A stretch of DNA of 16,126 nucleotides, taken from positions 1-16,126 of the forward strand of contig JAGXHH010000073.1 of the NCBI GenBank assembly GCA_024636355.1. Direction: 5' to 3'. Below are positions 1-6,080 of the stretch, in pieces. Below the pieces are notes generated by a model. It made no database searches. It worked only from the letters and a program-made list of their open reading frames with translations, and was not told where the DNA came from. The stretch comes from Desulfobacteraceae bacterium (GTDB lineage: Bacteria; Desulfobacterota; Desulfobacteria; Desulfobacterales; Desulfosalsimonadaceae). Both the position numbers and the translations under genes were made by a program. Positions within the stretch are counted from its first letter, which is position 1. Each line of letters starts with the position of its first letter.

Positions 1-17
1 ATGTGTATAAGAGACAG
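1..17. other. Tn5/Nextera mosaic-end adapter remnant
   Basis: The first bases read ATGTGTATAAGAGACAG, which is the 19-bp Tn5 mosaic end used in Nextera libraries minus its first two bases. Coding sequence of the secretion ATPase begins directly after it, mid-gene. This is a library artefact at a contig end, not genomic DNA. Confidence 0.93.
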
Positions 18-19
18 AC

Positions 20-907
20 GTGGTGCTCCGGATTCTGGCTGCCGGGGAGCCGCTCCCCCTGGACAAAATCGGATTTTCGGAAAAAAATCATGAAAATTTC
101 TTAAGCGTCATCACCCAGCCGTACGGCATCATTTTCGTCTGCGGGCCGACCGGGTCCGGAAAAACCACCACCCTGCATTCCGCCCTGGGGTACATCAACA
201 CCGATGACCGGAAAATCTGGACGGCGGAAGATCCGGTGGAAATCTCCCAGGACGGCCTGCGGCAGGTGCAGGTCAAACCGAAGATCGGGTTTACCTTTGC
301 CCAGGCGATGCGATCGTTTTTGCGGCTCGATCCGGATGTCTTCATGGTGGGGGAAATGCGCGACGAGGAGACGACTTCCATCGGCATCGAGGCATCGCTT
401 ACGGGCCATCTCGTCTTATCGACCCTGCATACCAACAGCGCCCCGGAAAGCATTACCCGGCTGCTCGACATGGGGATGGATCCGTTTAATTTCGCCGATG
501 CCGTACTCGCCATCCTGGCCCAGCGCCTGGTGCGGACATTGTGCAAGGATTGCAAACGCGAATACCATCCGTCCCAAAAGGAATACGATGACCTGGTCCG
601 GGAATACGGGCATCGGGAATTTGCTGAAAAGGTTCGAAAGCCGTACGCCCATGACATGGTCCTTTATAAACCGGCGGGATGCGATGCCTGCAATTATACC
701 GGCTACAGGGGCCGCATGGGAATCCACGAACTGCTCATGGGCACGGACGACATGAAGCGGCTGATCCAGCGGAAAGCGAGCATGGACGACATCCGCGAGC
801 AGGCAATAACCAAAGACGGCATGACCACCCTGAAGCAGGACGGGATCGAAAAGGTGCTCCAGGGATACACCGATATTCTCCAGGTCCGGAAGGTGTGTAT
901 TAAATAG
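20..907 (+). CDS. Type II secretion / type IV pilus assembly ATPase (GspE/PilB family), 5'-truncated
   Basis: This is the C-terminal ATPase half of a GspE/PulE/PilB family hexameric motor, a cytoplasmic protein that drives pilus or pseudopilus subunit assembly at the inner membrane. Numbering from base 20: Walker A GPTGSGKTT at residues 42-50, Asp box TAEDPVE at 68-74, Walker B region VGEMRDEE at 110-117, and His box TGHLVLSTLHTN at 128-139. A zinc-binding tetracysteine follows (C175, C178, C221, C224). About 295 residues remain, and the family usually has 550 or more, so the N-terminal domains are lost beyond the contig end. The GTG at 20 is an internal valine codon, not a start. The motifs do not separate GspE from PilB, and no pilin or secretin gene lies in the window to decide it. 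It ends at TAG 905-907 and a heptamer repeat array follows immediately. Confidence 0.95.
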   Translation: MVLRILAAGEPLPLDKIGFSEKNHENFLSVITQPYGIIFVCGPTGSGKTTTLHSALGYINTDDRKIWTAEDPVEISQDGLRQVQVKPKIGFTFAQAMRSFLRLDPDVFMVGEMRDEETTSIGIEASLTGHLVLSTLHTNSAPESITRLLDMGMDPFNFADAVLAILAQRLVRTLCKDCKREYHPSQKEYDDLVREYGHREFAEKVRKPYAHDMVLYKPAGCDACNYTGYRGRMGIHELLMGTDDMKRLIQRKASMDDIREQAITKDGMTTLKQDGIEKVLQGYTDILQVRKVCIK

Positions 908-1027
908 GGCAGGAGCCAGAATCCAGGAGCCAGGAGTGAAAGTCAGAAGCCAGGAGCCAGAATCCAGGAGCAAGAAGCCAGAATCCGGAAGCCAGGAGCC
1001 AGGAGCCAGGAGCGAAAGGCAGAATCC
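908..1027. repeat. Degenerate heptamer tandem array (GARNCCA type)
   Basis: About 120 bp after the ATPase stop consist almost wholly of 7-bp units such as GGAGCCA, GAATCCA and GAAGCCA in changing order. The register stays near 7 bp while the unit sequence drifts. It resembles the heptanucleotide short tandem repeats (STRR) described in cyanobacteria. No inverted partner array was seen nearby. Confidence 0.8.
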
Positions 1028-1033
1028 AGTGGC

Positions 1034-1133
1034 GTAGGTTGGGCTGAGCGGTCAAAACCGTTGGGCTTCGCTGATTCGATGAGGTTCGAAGAGTCGTGAC
1101 GTCGCCAACAGGTTCGATTCAGCGAAGCCCAAC
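1034..1133. repeat. Inverted repeat element with GTTGGGCTTCGCTGA arms
   Basis: The arm GTTGGGCTTCGCTGA (1060-1074) is matched by a perfect reverse complement at 1119-1133, with a 44-bp spacer. A related partial unit beginning GTAGGTTGGGC lies at 1034-1044. This looks like a short non-coding, REP/MITE-like intergenic element. No ORF with coding character overlaps it. Confidence 0.75.
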
Positions 1134-1165
1134 GTTGACATGGCTCAGATCAGAAATTGCAGCCA

Positions 1166-1191
1166 GGGCGGACACGCAGGTCCGCCCCTAC
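1166..1191. repeat. Solo GTAG-type REP-like palindrome
   Basis: A 26-bp imperfect hairpin unit running GGGCGGAC...GTCCGCCC and ending in CTAC, which is GTAG when read on the minus strand. It is base-for-base identical to the left half of the doublet at 10804-10869 but here stands alone. A GTAG tetranucleotide at the foot of a GC-rich hairpin is the hallmark of REP sequences mobilised by RAYT transposases. No RAYT gene is in the window. Confidence 0.75.
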
Positions 1192-1354
1192 ACCGCTTGC
1201 CTTCACTGTTGTATGCAGAGCGTTTTTCAGGTATAGAAAAAACCATCCCTTTTCAGATCCATTTTCCGGATAATCCGATAAAGACGCTGCCGTCGGGTGT
1301 CAAATGTTTTTCCGGTATCCGGCGCCACCTGAAAAAAAGCAGGTTTTTGCATTT

Positions 1355-2569
1355 ATGTGTGATTCACATTCCCATGATACGACTTCCGGTGATCCCGAAA
1401 GTCTGTTTATCGAAAGCCTGGAAGCTGAGGAACTCAAACGGCGTTGGCCCATGGCGCTGCGGGAGTTAAAGGCGCTGGCCGAGCGTGTGCGCGATATCCG
1501 GGGGGCAAATACGGACGCCTTGCACGACTCGATGTTGAAGCATGAGAAAAAACGGCTTCGTGATGCATTGATGGCGGCCCTGACGGGCGATGACAAGCCC
1601 GAACTCAAACGGACCGTGGTTCGCAAGATGGCGGACAAAATCGGCGATTACCTGTTGTGGCGCCGGGAATCTTCCATACCGGTCATCCACGAGCTCATCG
1701 TCCTGCTCCCCTGGTGGATCAGCCATTTGCCCGGTGAGATGGTTCCGAAGTTACGGGATATCGGTTTAAATTTTATCCTGAATGGTGGAGTGGTTCCGGT
1801 TCAGCGGGTCTGGGAAGATGTCCTGTCCGCCAAAGCGGTTTACATGGGGCATTGTGCCTGCCGGAGCGCCGGAGTCGTCGACGATCTGTATAAAAACGGA
1901 AAACTGTTTCTGACGGTGGCCGAAAAAGACAACCGCCGACTGCTGGATCGGTTCGTCAACCGCTACCAGGACCTGGTCAGTCGCTATGGCGAGGTGCCGG
2001 ATACGGATCCGCGATACATTGCCCTGGCAGAAAAACTCCTGGGCTTGAAAAAGCAGAAGTCGGCCGACTACCGCCTGGAAACCCTTTTCGAAGCAACGTA
2101 TCCGAACTGGGAAATCCTTCCGGTTTACGAAACCTACACCCCGTCATGGATCCGGTCCATGCACCGGAATCATAAAGCCCACCTGCTGCACAGGGAGCTG
2201 GTGTTCGAACTCGCCACGCTCATGTACCTGGCACGCGGAACGATTTTTTCCTCCATGAAGCTTTTTGACACACCGTACACCATCTGCTCATGTCCCACCC
2301 CGGAAAGCGGCGGGGGGTGCACACTGACCAACTGGTATTATCACGGGATGTCGAACACATCGCTGCTGCCCAATGAACAGTACCATGGCCGGCGTTCGGA
2401 TGCCTCCGGAAAGGTTTTGCCCTGCCGCTATTTTCCCGTCCGTGCCGGAAAAGAATGCATCGGCTGCGGATGCCGACACGAGCAGCCGGAACCCAGAGGG
2501 ATTGATGATATCCTCGAACAGGCGGACGCGGCAAGCTGTTCTGCAGGTCTGGGAGGAGTCGATAGCTAA
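1355..2569 (+). CDS. Hypothetical cysteine-rich protein with three CxC motifs
   Basis: I do not recognise this family. Starting at the ATG at 1355 the product is 404 residues. The frame stays open back to an ATG at 1304, and neither start has a strong ribosome-binding site, so the start is uncertain. The N-terminal third is charged and helical. Cysteines cluster as C-A-C-R at 167-169, C-S-C at 311-313 with C322, C357, and C-I-G-C-G-C at 368-373. That density suggests one or more metal or iron-sulfur sites. The C-terminal part is also rich in Tyr, His and Gly. No signal peptide or membrane helix is apparent; W-rich IVLLPWWI near residue 115 is too short and flanked by charge. It appears to be monocistronic, between repeat-filled intergenic regions. 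An Fe-S or zinc protein is plausible, but no function can be assigned. Confidence 0.85.
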   Translation: MCDSHSHDTTSGDPESLFIESLEAEELKRRWPMALRELKALAERVRDIRGANTDALHDSMLKHEKKRLRDALMAALTGDDKPELKRTVVRKMADKIGDYLLWRRESSIPVIHELIVLLPWWISHLPGEMVPKLRDIGLNFILNGGVVPVQRVWEDVLSAKAVYMGHCACRSAGVVDDLYKNGKLFLTVAEKDNRRLLDRFVNRYQDLVSRYGEVPDTDPRYIALAEKLLGLKKQKSADYRLETLFEATYPNWEILPVYETYTPSWIRSMHRNHKAHLLHRELVFELATLMYLARGTIFSSMKLFDTPYTICSCPTPESGGGCTLTNWYYHGMSNTSLLPNEQYHGRRSDASGKVLPCRYFPVRAGKECIGCGCRHEQPEPRGIDDILEQADAASCSAGLGGVDS

Positions 2570-2690
2570 AAGATCGAAATTTCAGAAATAACCACAAAGG
2601 TCGCAGAGAACACAGCGCGGCCACTGGCCGCAACCAAACGATATCAAACCACAGTGATACTGCGAATACAGAAATTATTGTAAGCGGTTT
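2570..2690. repeat. Solo CACAGAGG-type array and short palindrome
   Basis: Bases 2589-2615 carry a degenerate AACCACAAAGGTCGCAGAG unit, related to the much cleaner copies at 15829-15913. A perfect 15-bp palindrome, GCGGCC-ACT-GGCCGC, follows at 2617-2631. No gene is seen here. Confidence 0.65.
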
Positions 2691-2788
2691 GAAATACATG
2701 AAGACCATGAAGAACATGAAGGTTTAAAATTAAAAAATCCCTTCATGGATCTTCATGAGACCTTCCTTCATGTACTTCATGTTGAAAA
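2691..2788. repeat. Inverted pair of 9-bp tandem arrays (ATGAAG units)
   Basis: The left arm (2698-2722) has three ATGAAG copies spaced 9 bp apart. The right arm (2750-2782) has four CTTCATG copies in the opposite sense. About 25 bp of A/T-rich sequence lies between, so the transcript could fold into a long imperfect hairpin. It is not followed by a U-run typical of a terminator. Confidence 0.8.
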
Positions 2789-3087
2789 ATTTTGTTCAAA
2801 AAACAAGGAGGAGGGCGCTTTACACCTTCCGCGATAACCTTCCACAATCACCCATAATCTCCTCTCCCTCTCGCCTCTCCCTATCGTCCATCACCCATCG
2901 CCTGTCCCCCCCCCAGTAGATTTCCAACAGCCTGATAGATCACAATCTTCCCTACCGCCAACGGATCGAACCCCCCTGTTTACCGATCGCATGCCCCCAA
3001 TTGCCCGGCCCTTCAGATCTGTATCATTTTTCGATATTTACCCCTTGTATTCATTTTCCGCTAAATGATCGATCAGGGAAAATTTCC
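2789..3087. other. Intergenic stretch with pyrimidine-rich heptamer track
   Basis: No gene is seen. Bases 2836-2914 are strongly C/T-rich on the plus strand. Within them, 2880-2907 resolves into four heptamers (CCTATCG, TCCATCA, CCCATCG, CCTGTCC), followed by a run of nine C at 2906-2914. The rest is AT-richer leader DNA of the downstream SYLF gene. Confidence 0.6.
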
Positions 3088-3097
3088 TTGCAATGCA
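3088..3097. promoter_or_regulatory. Candidate PhaR operator TTGCAATGCA upstream of the SYLF gene
   Basis: TTGCAATGCA lies 171 bp before the SYLF start. The identical 10-mer is found in the phasin/phaR intergenic region (10153-10162), and a one-base variant lies at 10231-10240. No clear -35/-10 pair was recognised near it. Assignment to PhaR is inferred from the shared sequence and from position only. Confidence 0.4.
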
Positions 3098-3267
3098 TCC
3101 CAAAATAAAGGTTATCCCCCATAACCAAATCCGGTGTTGGTCGTATTATTTTATAGTAACGGATCACTCGCATTGGGCATATGATGACCGAAAACCTTCG
3201 GGTAACAGCAACGGGTATGCTCAACAAGTTTCCATTTAAGCTTAACTAAAAGTAAGGAGGTCTTGTG

Positions 3268-4119
3268 ATGAAAGGTGAATGGATGTTCAGAAGATGGCTG
3301 CTCGTGGTTGCAATGGCTGCATCCCTGGTGTTCATGATTCCGGCTGCCGGTGTGACGGAAGACACCGGTATGGAGCAAAGCCAGGGTCAGTCCGATATGC
3401 AGACGCAGGAACAAGGCCAGCAGGGCGCCCAGTCCGGGGTGGTTATGGATCAGCAAGAGCAAGAGCAGCAGCAGGCGGAAACGGATCCCAACCAGAGAAT
3501 CGATGCTGCCATAGCGACCCTGCAGGGAATGAAGGATCGCGAAGGGGATAAAATTCCGGCAAATATCATCCAGGATGCCGAGGCGATCGCGATTTTTCCG
3601 GAAATCACCAAGGCCGGTCTAATCGTTGGCGGCCGATACGGCACCGGCGTTTTGATGGTGCGCCAGGATCAGGAGTGGAACGGTCCCTTGTTTCTTTCCA
3701 TCTACGGGGCAAGCATCGGCGCCCAGATCGGCGTCCAGCAGACCGACCTGGTCATGGTTTTTAATAATCAGGAGAGCCTGAAGGAACTCCAGGACGGCTC
3801 CCTGGAATTCGGGGCGGAAGCCTCCGTGGCTGCCGGACCGTACGGTGAAAAGGCAGGGGTTTCCACAGAGGCCGATATCCTCGCCTATTCGCAAACCGAA
3901 GGCGGTTTCGTCGGTATTTCACTTTCCAGTGGGTACATCGAGGTGAATCCCGAAGCCAATGACCAGTATTTCCAGCAGGAAACCGGTGAAACCCGGGCGT
4001 ACTACCCGTCCCCGGAAGAGATGATCCAGGGCAAAAAAGCGCCTGAAACAGAAAAAGCCGGCGAATTGACCAAGGTGCTCGACGAGTATGGCCAAGCCGG
4101 CCAGCAGCAGAGCCAGTAA
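3268..4119 (+). CDS. Exported SYLF/Ysc84-domain lipid-binding protein
   Basis: A 283-residue protein. The ATG at 3268 is preferred over the adjacent GTG at 3265 because AGGAGG at 3255-3260 sits 7 bases before it. Residues 1-28 form a signal peptide: basic MFRR, a hydrophobic core LLVVAMAASLVFM, then PAAG. A glutamine/glutamate-rich low-complexity linker spans about 35-73. The SYLF (Ysc84/DUF500) domain covers about 78-237, with the characteristic AEAIAIFPEITKAGLIVGG, a GVLMVR strand, SIGAQIG and GGFVGISLSSG. In eukaryotes this domain binds phosphoinositides; bacterial members are poorly characterised and are probably membrane-associated in the periplasm. A tail with PSPEEM and more Gln follows. 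It is monocistronic and ends in a strong terminator at 4230-4263. The TTGCAATGCA box upstream hints at co-regulation with the PHA genes. Confidence 0.92.
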   Translation: MKGEWMFRRWLLVVAMAASLVFMIPAAGVTEDTGMEQSQGQSDMQTQEQGQQGAQSGVVMDQQEQEQQQAETDPNQRIDAAIATLQGMKDREGDKIPANIIQDAEAIAIFPEITKAGLIVGGRYGTGVLMVRQDQEWNGPLFLSIYGASIGAQIGVQQTDLVMVFNNQESLKELQDGSLEFGAEASVAAGPYGEKAGVSTEADILAYSQTEGGFVGISLSSGYIEVNPEANDQYFQQETGETRAYYPSPEEMIQGKKAPETEKAGELTKVLDEYGQAGQQQSQ

Positions 4120-4229
4120 CTTTTTATGGCTGCATCGAAATGCTTTTAATTCTTTACTTTTTACGAGTGAATCAGTCTCGGAATGAAGTAGAATGAAACC
4201 GAAAAATTGAAAAAATTGCCTGTTTGATA

Positions 4230-4263
4230 AAAAAGGGGGTGCGCAATTATGCACCCCCTTTTT
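4230..4263 (+). terminator. Rho-independent terminator after the SYLF gene
   Basis: A perfect 13-bp stem, AAAAAGGGGGTGC pairing with GCACCCCCTTTTT, closes an 8-base loop. The A-run before and T-run after make it potentially bidirectional. It separates the SYLF gene from the gene beginning at 4331. Confidence 0.9.
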
Positions 4264-4330
4264 CCGTGATGGTTGGGGCTGGCTGCAAGTCGAATCGGCT
4301 GAACGGTGAACTGTTATCAGGAGAACGAAA

Positions 4331-4823
4331 ATGGATACAAAAACGTATAAATTCTGGGCGGATTTTTTTCAGCAGGCAGGTGAAGGTCAGGCCAGATTCG
4401 ACGAGGTGCGAAAATGGATGGAGCAGGGGATTCAATCAACCGGCGGCATTTATGATACCTTCCGCAAGTGGTTCGAAACGACCACGGGAAAGCCTGCCGG
4501 CCAGTCAACAGAAGTTTATGAGGAAATGCTGGCTGCATTCAATCGGACGATTCAGCAGTTCTTAAACGATTTCGGAGTAATCCCCAAAGCGGCCTACCAC
4601 GACCTTGAGGAAAAAAACAAGGCATTCAAACAGCGGATCGAAGAACAGGAAGAGACCATCTCGGCGCCTGCGCCGGATGCTTGCCGACAAGGAAATTGGC
4701 CTCGCGGCCAGTGCCGACCGGTTTTCAGATGTTATGGCATCGCAGCAGCAGTTGTTCAAGCAATGGATAGACCTGTTCAAGCCCCCTAAATGCGACCCGG
4801 AAAAAGATAAGGGCGATTCGTGA
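4331..4823 (+). pseudogene. Phasin/PhaE-like coiled-coil protein, interrupted by a frameshift
   Basis: The frame opened by ATG 4331 (AGGAG at 4319-4323) encodes amphipathic, phasin-like helices through about residue 111 (...EEQEETIS), then turns into non-native Pro/Arg-rich sequence ending at 4789. The same heptad-like pattern resumes one base downstream (RLRRMLADKEIGLAAS...) and runs to TGA 4821-4823. Joined at about 4665-4685, the two frames give one product of about 163 residues, consistent with a single extra base or loss of two. The segment GVIPKAAYHDLEEKNKAFKQ mirrors the PhaE C-terminus here (SIPTGRDLDEVYRELHNLKQ), so it is probably a PhaE-related granule protein. The last codons and the stop lie inside a REP-like palindrome. 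It could be a recent pseudogene, a sequencing or assembly error in a GC-rich patch, or much less likely programmed frameshifting. Confidence 0.75.
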
Positions 4824-4947
4824 ATCGCCCCTACCCGTTTTCAAATCGGACGGAGTTGTTCCGGTGTCACGTAATGGCCGGTTGTGACGATTTCTGCAAC
4901 GCCATGTTGCGCCGTTGTGCAATGTAGGGGCGATTCACGAATCGCCC
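4811..4947. repeat. GTAG-type REP-like inverted doublet, core ATTCGTGAAT
   Basis: The left unit at 4811-4834 and right unit at 4924-4947 are exact reverse complements of 24 bases. Each is itself a near-palindrome (GGGCGATTC...GAATCGCCC) ending in CTAC, or starting with GTAG in the other orientation. The GTAG ends face inwards across an 89-bp spacer. The left unit overlaps the 3' end of the preceding gene and supplies its stop codon. Confidence 0.85.
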
Positions 4948-4989
4948 CCCGCCGGATGTGATCCCGACCTGCACGACCATTTAATACCT

Positions 4990-5409
4990 TCATTTTTTCG
5001 GCGGACTGATAATCGCTTCACCATCGACGACAATGGTGCCGTCCTGATTGGTGCAGGTGGTTTTCAATCGAACCCGGTGTTTGTCCACATTGATATCGAT
5101 TACCTCGACCCGGGCGGTAATGGTGTCGCCGAAATAGACCGGGGCGGTGAATTTGAGTTCCTGCTTCATGTAGATCGTTCCGGGTCCCGGCAGATGGAAT
5201 CCGAGTACCGTCGAAATGAAACCGGCCGCAAGCATTCCGTGGGCGATGCGCTTTTTGAAGTGCGTTGTTTCGGCATAGACGGCGTTGACGTGGGCCGGAT
5301 TGAAATCGCCCGTAATTCCGGCGTAATCGTAAACATCGGATTCGGACACCGTTTTTGAAAATTCGGCAGCATCGCCGACCTTGAGTTGGTCAATGGTCTT
5401 GCCGTTCAT
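4990..5409 (-). CDS. phaJ: (R)-specific enoyl-CoA hydratase, MaoC family (PhaJ)
   Basis: A 139-residue hot-dog-fold hydratase that adds water to trans-2-enoyl-CoA to give (R)-3-hydroxyacyl-CoA, the monomer used by PHA synthase; it acts in the cytoplasm. The hydratase-2 motif is intact: Y-A-G-I-T-G-D-F-N-P-A-H at residues 29-40, giving the catalytic Asp35/His40 pair that corresponds to the Asp/His dyad of Aeromonas PhaJ. FKKRIAHGMLAAGF follows at about 51-64. Length is normal for a stand-alone PhaJ (about 130-160). The start at 5409 has AGGAG five bases upstream. It lies on the same strand as phasin-phaE-phaC-GAF but is separated from them by 671 bp of repeats, so its promoter must sit inside or be supplied through that repeat island. 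A general MaoC dehydratase is possible, but the PHA context favours PhaJ. Confidence 0.88.
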   Translation of the reverse strand: MNGKTIDQLKVGDAAEFSKTVSESDVYDYAGITGDFNPAHVNAVYAETTHFKKRIAHGMLAAGFISTVLGFHLPGPGTIYMKQELKFTAPVYFGDTITARVEVIDINVDKHRVRLKTTCTNQDGTIVVDGEAIISPPKK

Positions 5410-5430
5410 GGCGGCTCCTGTTTTAAAAAA

Positions 5431-5520
5431 GGTTCAGGGTTCAAGGTTCAAGGTTCAAATTCATGGTTCAAGGTTCAAAGTTCAGGGTTCAAAGTTCAAT
5501 TTCAAGGTTCAAGGTTCAAG
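5431..5520. repeat. GGTTCAA heptamer array (left arm of a large inverted pair)
   Basis: About a dozen units of GGTTCAA, with variants such as GGTTCAG and AGTTCAA, occupy the 90 bp just upstream of phaJ. The complementary-sense array lies at 5917-6073, so the two could pair across about 400 bp of other palindromes. Confidence 0.88.
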
Positions 5521-5541
5521 GAACGATTCGTCCCCGACGTC

Positions 5542-5561
5542 ACCCCGGCGTAGGCCGGGGT
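5542..5561. repeat. Hairpin repeat ACCCCGGC/GCCGGGGT
   Basis: An 8-bp perfect stem with a 4-base loop, in the context CGTC-ACCCCGGC-GTAG-GCCGGGGT-CCAG. This arrangement resembles the widespread CGTCATTCC...GGAATCCAG-type intergenic repeats. It sits inside the phaJ/GAF repeat island. Confidence 0.65.
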
Positions 5562-5628
5562 CCAGAAAATGTCCGGTATATTGGATTACGGCTGCCGCAT
5601 CTTTCACATTAGAAGCCTTCCGAATCTT

Positions 5629-5654
5629 CCACTGTCCGGACGTCCGGACAGTGG
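5629..5654. repeat. Perfect 26-bp palindrome
   Basis: The half-site CCACTGTCCGGAC is followed directly by its exact reverse complement with no loop. It could be a dyad operator or another mobile palindrome. It lies 220 bp upstream of the phaJ start. Confidence 0.75.
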
Positions 5655-5705
5655 GGAGCCAACTTTTCGGAAAAAATGAAATCTGGTTATCGGGAAAACT
5701 CCAGC

Positions 5706-5767
5706 GGGCGGGTTTGAAACCCGCCCCTACATCGAAGCGGCCGTAGGGGCGGGTTTCAAACCCGCCC
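5706..5767. repeat. GTAG-type REP-like inverted doublet, core GGTTTGAAACC
   Basis: Two exact 25-base reverse-complement units (5706-5730 and 5743-5767), each a palindrome GGGCGGGTTT...AAACCCGCCC, have their CTAC/GTAG ends facing each other over 12 bases. The architecture is the same as at 4811-4947 and 10804-10869, but the core sequence differs. Confidence 0.87.
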
Positions 5768-5859
5768 GATTTCTTCCAGGCAAGCAGGAAACTCGATTTA
5801 CTGAAGCGAAGCGGATATCCAGATTCTGTTTTATATGGGGCGAAGCAGGAATCTACCCG

Positions 5860-5909
5860 GGAAGCTGGAGCTTCCGGAAACCGGGTTCCCAAGCTGGAGC
5901 TTGGGAACC
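5860..5909. repeat. Two related hairpins centred on AGCTGGAGCT
   Basis: GGAAGCT-GG-AGCTTCC (5860-5875) and the longer GGTTCCCAAGCT-GG-AGCTTGGGAACC (5884-5909, 12-bp stem) share the same core and loop. They look like members of one dispersed palindrome family placed in tandem. Confidence 0.75.
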
Positions 5910-5916
5910 AGCAGCT

Positions 5917-6073
5917 TTTAGCCTTGAGCCTTTAGCCGTGAGCCTGCCGTTGCCCTTGACCTTGAACCTGCCTTGCCCTAACCTTAAACCTTAAACCTTA
6001 AACCTTAAACCTTAAACCCTTAACCTGCCTATGCCCATCAACCTTGAACTTTGAACCCTGAACCTTGAACCTG
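5917..6073. repeat. AACCTTA / CCTTGAA heptamer array (right arm of inverted pair)
   Basis: The 157 bp after the GAF gene are filled with 7-bp units in the opposite sense to 5431-5520. They include five perfect consecutive AACCTTA copies at 5980-6014 and mixed CCTTGAAC units on both sides. The array ends seven bases before the GAF-protein stop codon. Confidence 0.88.
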
Positions 6074-6080
6074 CTTTTCC

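Noticed and set aside
416..973. Minus-strand open frame of 185 codons
   Set aside because: It runs antisense through the secretion ATPase and into the repeat array, with no motifs and no ribosome-binding site.
4235..4258. Hairpin taken at first as another REP-like palindrome
   Set aside because: It lacks the GTAG foot and has an A-run and T-run on its flanks, so it is a standard terminator.
4665..4685. Programmed ribosomal frameshifting in the PhaE-like gene
   Set aside because: No slippery heptamer, stop-codon shift site or clear stimulatory structure was seen. Mutation or sequencing error is simpler.
5431..5520. Possible CRISPR array
   Set aside because: Units are 7 bp with no spacers of constant length, and no cas genes are present. 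The same holds for the other tandem arrays in the window.
5980..6022. Telomere-like (AACCTTA)n run
   Set aside because: It resembles plant telomere repeats, but it is internal, short, surrounded by bacterial genes and part of a mixed heptamer array.
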